DNA of 64,000 nt from Paenibacillus zeirhizosphaerae (GTDB lineage Bacteria > Bacillota > Bacilli > Paenibacillales > Paenibacillaceae): assembly GCF_030705605.1 (NCBI RefSeq), contig NZ_JAPCKK010000016.1:558001-622000 (forward strand), read 5' to 3'. The position numbers and the translations under genes were made by a program. Below the pieces are notes generated by a model. It had not been told where the DNA came from, made no database searches, and saw nothing but the letters and a program-made list of their open reading frames with translations. Shown here piece after piece: positions 62,535 through 64,000 of the stretch; position 1 is the stretch's first letter; every line of letters begins with the position of its first letter.

Positions 62535-63935
62535 TTGAGTGACACTACCACGATAAGAACTCAGCTTGACAACTTCATGGAACAACAAGGATTAAATATA
62601 TCACGCTTTGGAAAGATCGCCGGATTAAATGCTGGCACGATGAGTTCAATCTTGAACGGAAACCGTATAATGGCTGTAAATCAATTAGACCGGATCACTG
62701 CTGTGCTAGCTTTGCCAGAGGGATATTTTTATGAACAATACGTGCAGGAATATTTAAACGAAGCTTCCCCCAATTGGCGTAGAATCAGGCCATTCTTGTA
62801 CCGTTGTGCTGAATTGGACAAGCTTGATTGCATAAGACAAACGGTTGATTTGTTAATGGACAATTTAGTGTACTCTCCTTTGCTTTTTGATACGGCAGAG
62901 GATTTTTTCCATAACAACAAAGGCAAAGCAGCGGTAATCCTGTATGAGTGTGTTGCAGAAAGTGAGATTCGTCAACACTCGGAAAGATTGGCCCTATGTC
63001 ATTATCGTTTGTTTCTGCTAAGAATTCGAGAAAATAATCAAACTCGAAACTTGCGTGCAGCCAATCAATTTGAACCCTATGTAGATCGTCTGGATGAGAT
63101 TGACCAGCTCGATGCACTCAAAGAATTAGCAAATACATATCGATCGCTTCGGGAATGGGATAGGGTCGAAAAGACTGTAAATAAAATGGAGCAGCTTGCT
63201 AAGGTTCAGTATTTCGAAGGCCAACGCATCGAAAGGGTTCGGCGATCCATAAAAAAGCCTGGAAGACCTTTGTTTTTTTATCTCGCCTATTCTAATCTAC
63301 TTCGAGCAGGTGTTAGTGATGCGCGCGGAGATTACAGACAAGCCTTGCAATACACATACGCTTATGCCGATTTAGCCTGGGTTAAAGAAAGCGACGAAGA
63401 TACATTACATTGGAAGAACCTATTTAAAGAGTGGGCAAAGGCAAATACTTATGTAAACAAGCTTTTCTCAGGTGAATTAGAAATTTTACCACACTATGTA
63501 ACCTATATGGAGAAGAAGCAGGATGAGATGCTTCTTGCATTGTTTAATATTTTAAAAGCAGCTAATCGTTTTAATTTTAACGTAGATAATATATTGCTCA
63601 AGTTCGAAGAACACGTAAGCACCTATTTGGAGAGACGGCATACCCTCGGCGTGTACAACGAAAAATTTGTAAACGAATATTCCCTTTACCTTTTCTATGA
63701 GTTGGCTGAATATTATCTAGCTAATAAAACAGACTCATATGGATTCAAATATTTATTAGAATGTTTGAAAACATCCTTTATAATGAAAAATGAATCATAT
63801 ATCACTAAGTGCATGGTGCTGTTTGAAAACACTCGCAATCTTGCATCTTCAGACACCGTAATAACCTATCACAATCTGATGAAAGAGGTGTTCATGAATG
63901 AAAAAAAGAATCACACTACTTTGGTTAGCAGTTAG
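62535..63935 (+). CDS. AloR/AimR-like HTH-TPR peptide-sensing regulator
   Basis: 466 residues. The N-terminal 65 residues form a XRE-type helix-turn-helix ('MEQQGLNISRFGKIAGLNAGTMSSILNGNRIMAVNQLDRITAVL'), followed by ~400 residues of helical TPR-like repeats ('NWRRIRPFLYRCAELDKLDCIRQ' and on). This architecture is shared by RRNPP quorum-sensing receptors (PlcR, AimR) and matches the AloR receptors of Paenibacillus. The start was set at TTG 62535, 5 nt after AGGGGTGG; the TTG at 62508 has no such site. A small secreted-peptide gene overlaps its 3' end. AT-richer than the core genes. Confidence 0.75.
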   Translation: MSDTTTIRTQLDNFMEQQGLNISRFGKIAGLNAGTMSSILNGNRIMAVNQLDRITAVLALPEGYFYEQYVQEYLNEASPNWRRIRPFLYRCAELDKLDCIRQTVDLLMDNLVYSPLLFDTAEDFFHNNKGKAAVILYECVAESEIRQHSERLALCHYRLFLLRIRENNQTRNLRAANQFEPYVDRLDEIDQLDALKELANTYRSLREWDRVEKTVNKMEQLAKVQYFEGQRIERVRRSIKKPGRPLFFYLAYSNLLRAGVSDARGDYRQALQYTYAYADLAWVKESDEDTLHWKNLFKEWAKANTYVNKLFSGELEILPHYVTYMEKKQDEMLLALFNILKAANRFNFNVDNILLKFEEHVSTYLERRHTLGVYNEKFVNEYSLYLFYELAEYYLANKTDSYGFKYLLECLKTSFIMKNESYITKCMVLFENTRNLASSDTVITYHNLMKEVFMNEKKNHTTLVSS

Positions 63936-64000
63936 TTTTTCGTTATGTTTAGTTGCAACAACTACCGATCAGTTATCAGTAGATTTACTCTTTAACACGT
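63898..64000 (+). CDS. Putative secreted signal-peptide precursor (AloP-like; cut by window end)
   Basis: Overlaps the end of the regulator gene in another frame, with AGAGGTG 7 nt before the ATG. The 34 residues visible start 'MKKRITLLWLAVSFSLCLVA' and continue 'TTTDQLSVDLLFNT': a short basic N-region, a hydrophobic core of ~16 residues and a small-residue cleavage zone, i.e. a Sec signal peptide, then a short tail. In PlcR-PapR, AimR-AimP and AloR-AloP systems the autoinducer precursor lies in exactly this place. The mature peptide at the C-terminus is beyond the window. Confidence 0.65.
   Translation, partial: MKKRITLLWLAVSFSLCLVATTTDQLSVDLLFNT

Noticed and set aside
1..64000. CRISPR arrays, rRNA/tRNA genes, prophage structural genes
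   Set aside because: No regularly spaced repeats, RNA gene signatures or phage modules were seen on either strand.

Overview
The window looks like the chromosome of an endospore-forming member of the Paenibacillaceae, most likely Paenibacillus. The left 28 kb carries the conserved Bacillales order ylqH-ylqG-rnhB-rbgA-lepB-rplS-trmD-rimM-khpA-rpsP-ffh-ylxM ... ftsY-smc-rnc-fab-plsX-fapR-rpmF-yceD | tmcAL-sepM-ylbJ-coaD-rsmD, including the sporulation gene ylbJ. Frequent TTG/GTG starts, strong AGGAGG ribosome binding sites, GH42/GH31 sugar enzymes and a peptide-sensing regulator of the Paenibacillus Alo type agree with this. No rRNA, tRNA or CRISPR array was found.

Region 1 (1-28 kb) is core. 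Nearly everything to 23.2 kb is transcribed leftward, in blocks bounded by visible promoters and hairpin terminators: yceD-rpmF; fapR-plsX-fabH-fabD-fabG-acpP-fabF-rnc-smc-ftsY (fatty acid synthesis, RNase III, chromosome condensation and membrane targeting, with a FapR box at its head); trhA; ylxM-ffh-rpsP-khpA-rimM-trmD (signal recognition particle plus ribosome and tRNA maturation); rplS; lepB-rbgA; and rnhB-ylqG-ylqH. A 63-nt structured repeat occurs three times, in two gaps of this region, with compensatory base changes. Upstream of rsmD a sigma-F-type promoter and an intrinsic terminator bracket a likely sporulation small RNA (csfG-like).

Region 2 (28-43.9 kb) is mixed: pssA, a galactoside locus (SGNH esterase and AraC regulator divergent from a GH42 beta-galactosidase and an MFS permease), a TPR protein, a second SGNH esterase, GNAT, MarR, rpiA, a receptor resembling a chemotaxis protein but lacking the signalling tip, TraX, a transaldolase-like aldolase, an MmyB-type regulator divergent from a short-chain dehydrogenase, and TetR.

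Region 3 (43.9-45.4 kb) is a solo IS605-family element: tnpB with all its catalytic residues and a hairpin-rich right end expected to encode the guide (omega) RNA, but no tnpA.

Region 4 (45.4-64 kb) is accessory metabolism and regulation: GH31 alpha-xylosidase and AraC, adenine deaminase, the RNA polymerase recycling helicase HelD, an aromatic acid exporter-like protein, two MFS permeases, a GT4 glycosyltransferase, YwbE, DUF1361, a cytoplasmic trypsin-fold protease and a ROK repressor with a perfect 11-bp palindromic operator. Two nucleotidyltransferase-type genes (at 36.2 and 57.8 kb) are remnants that lost their catalytic middle. The right edge holds the most interesting system: an AloR/AimR-like HTH-TPR regulator overlapping a small Sec-signal peptide gene cut by the window end, the architecture of a secreted-peptide quorum-sensing pair.
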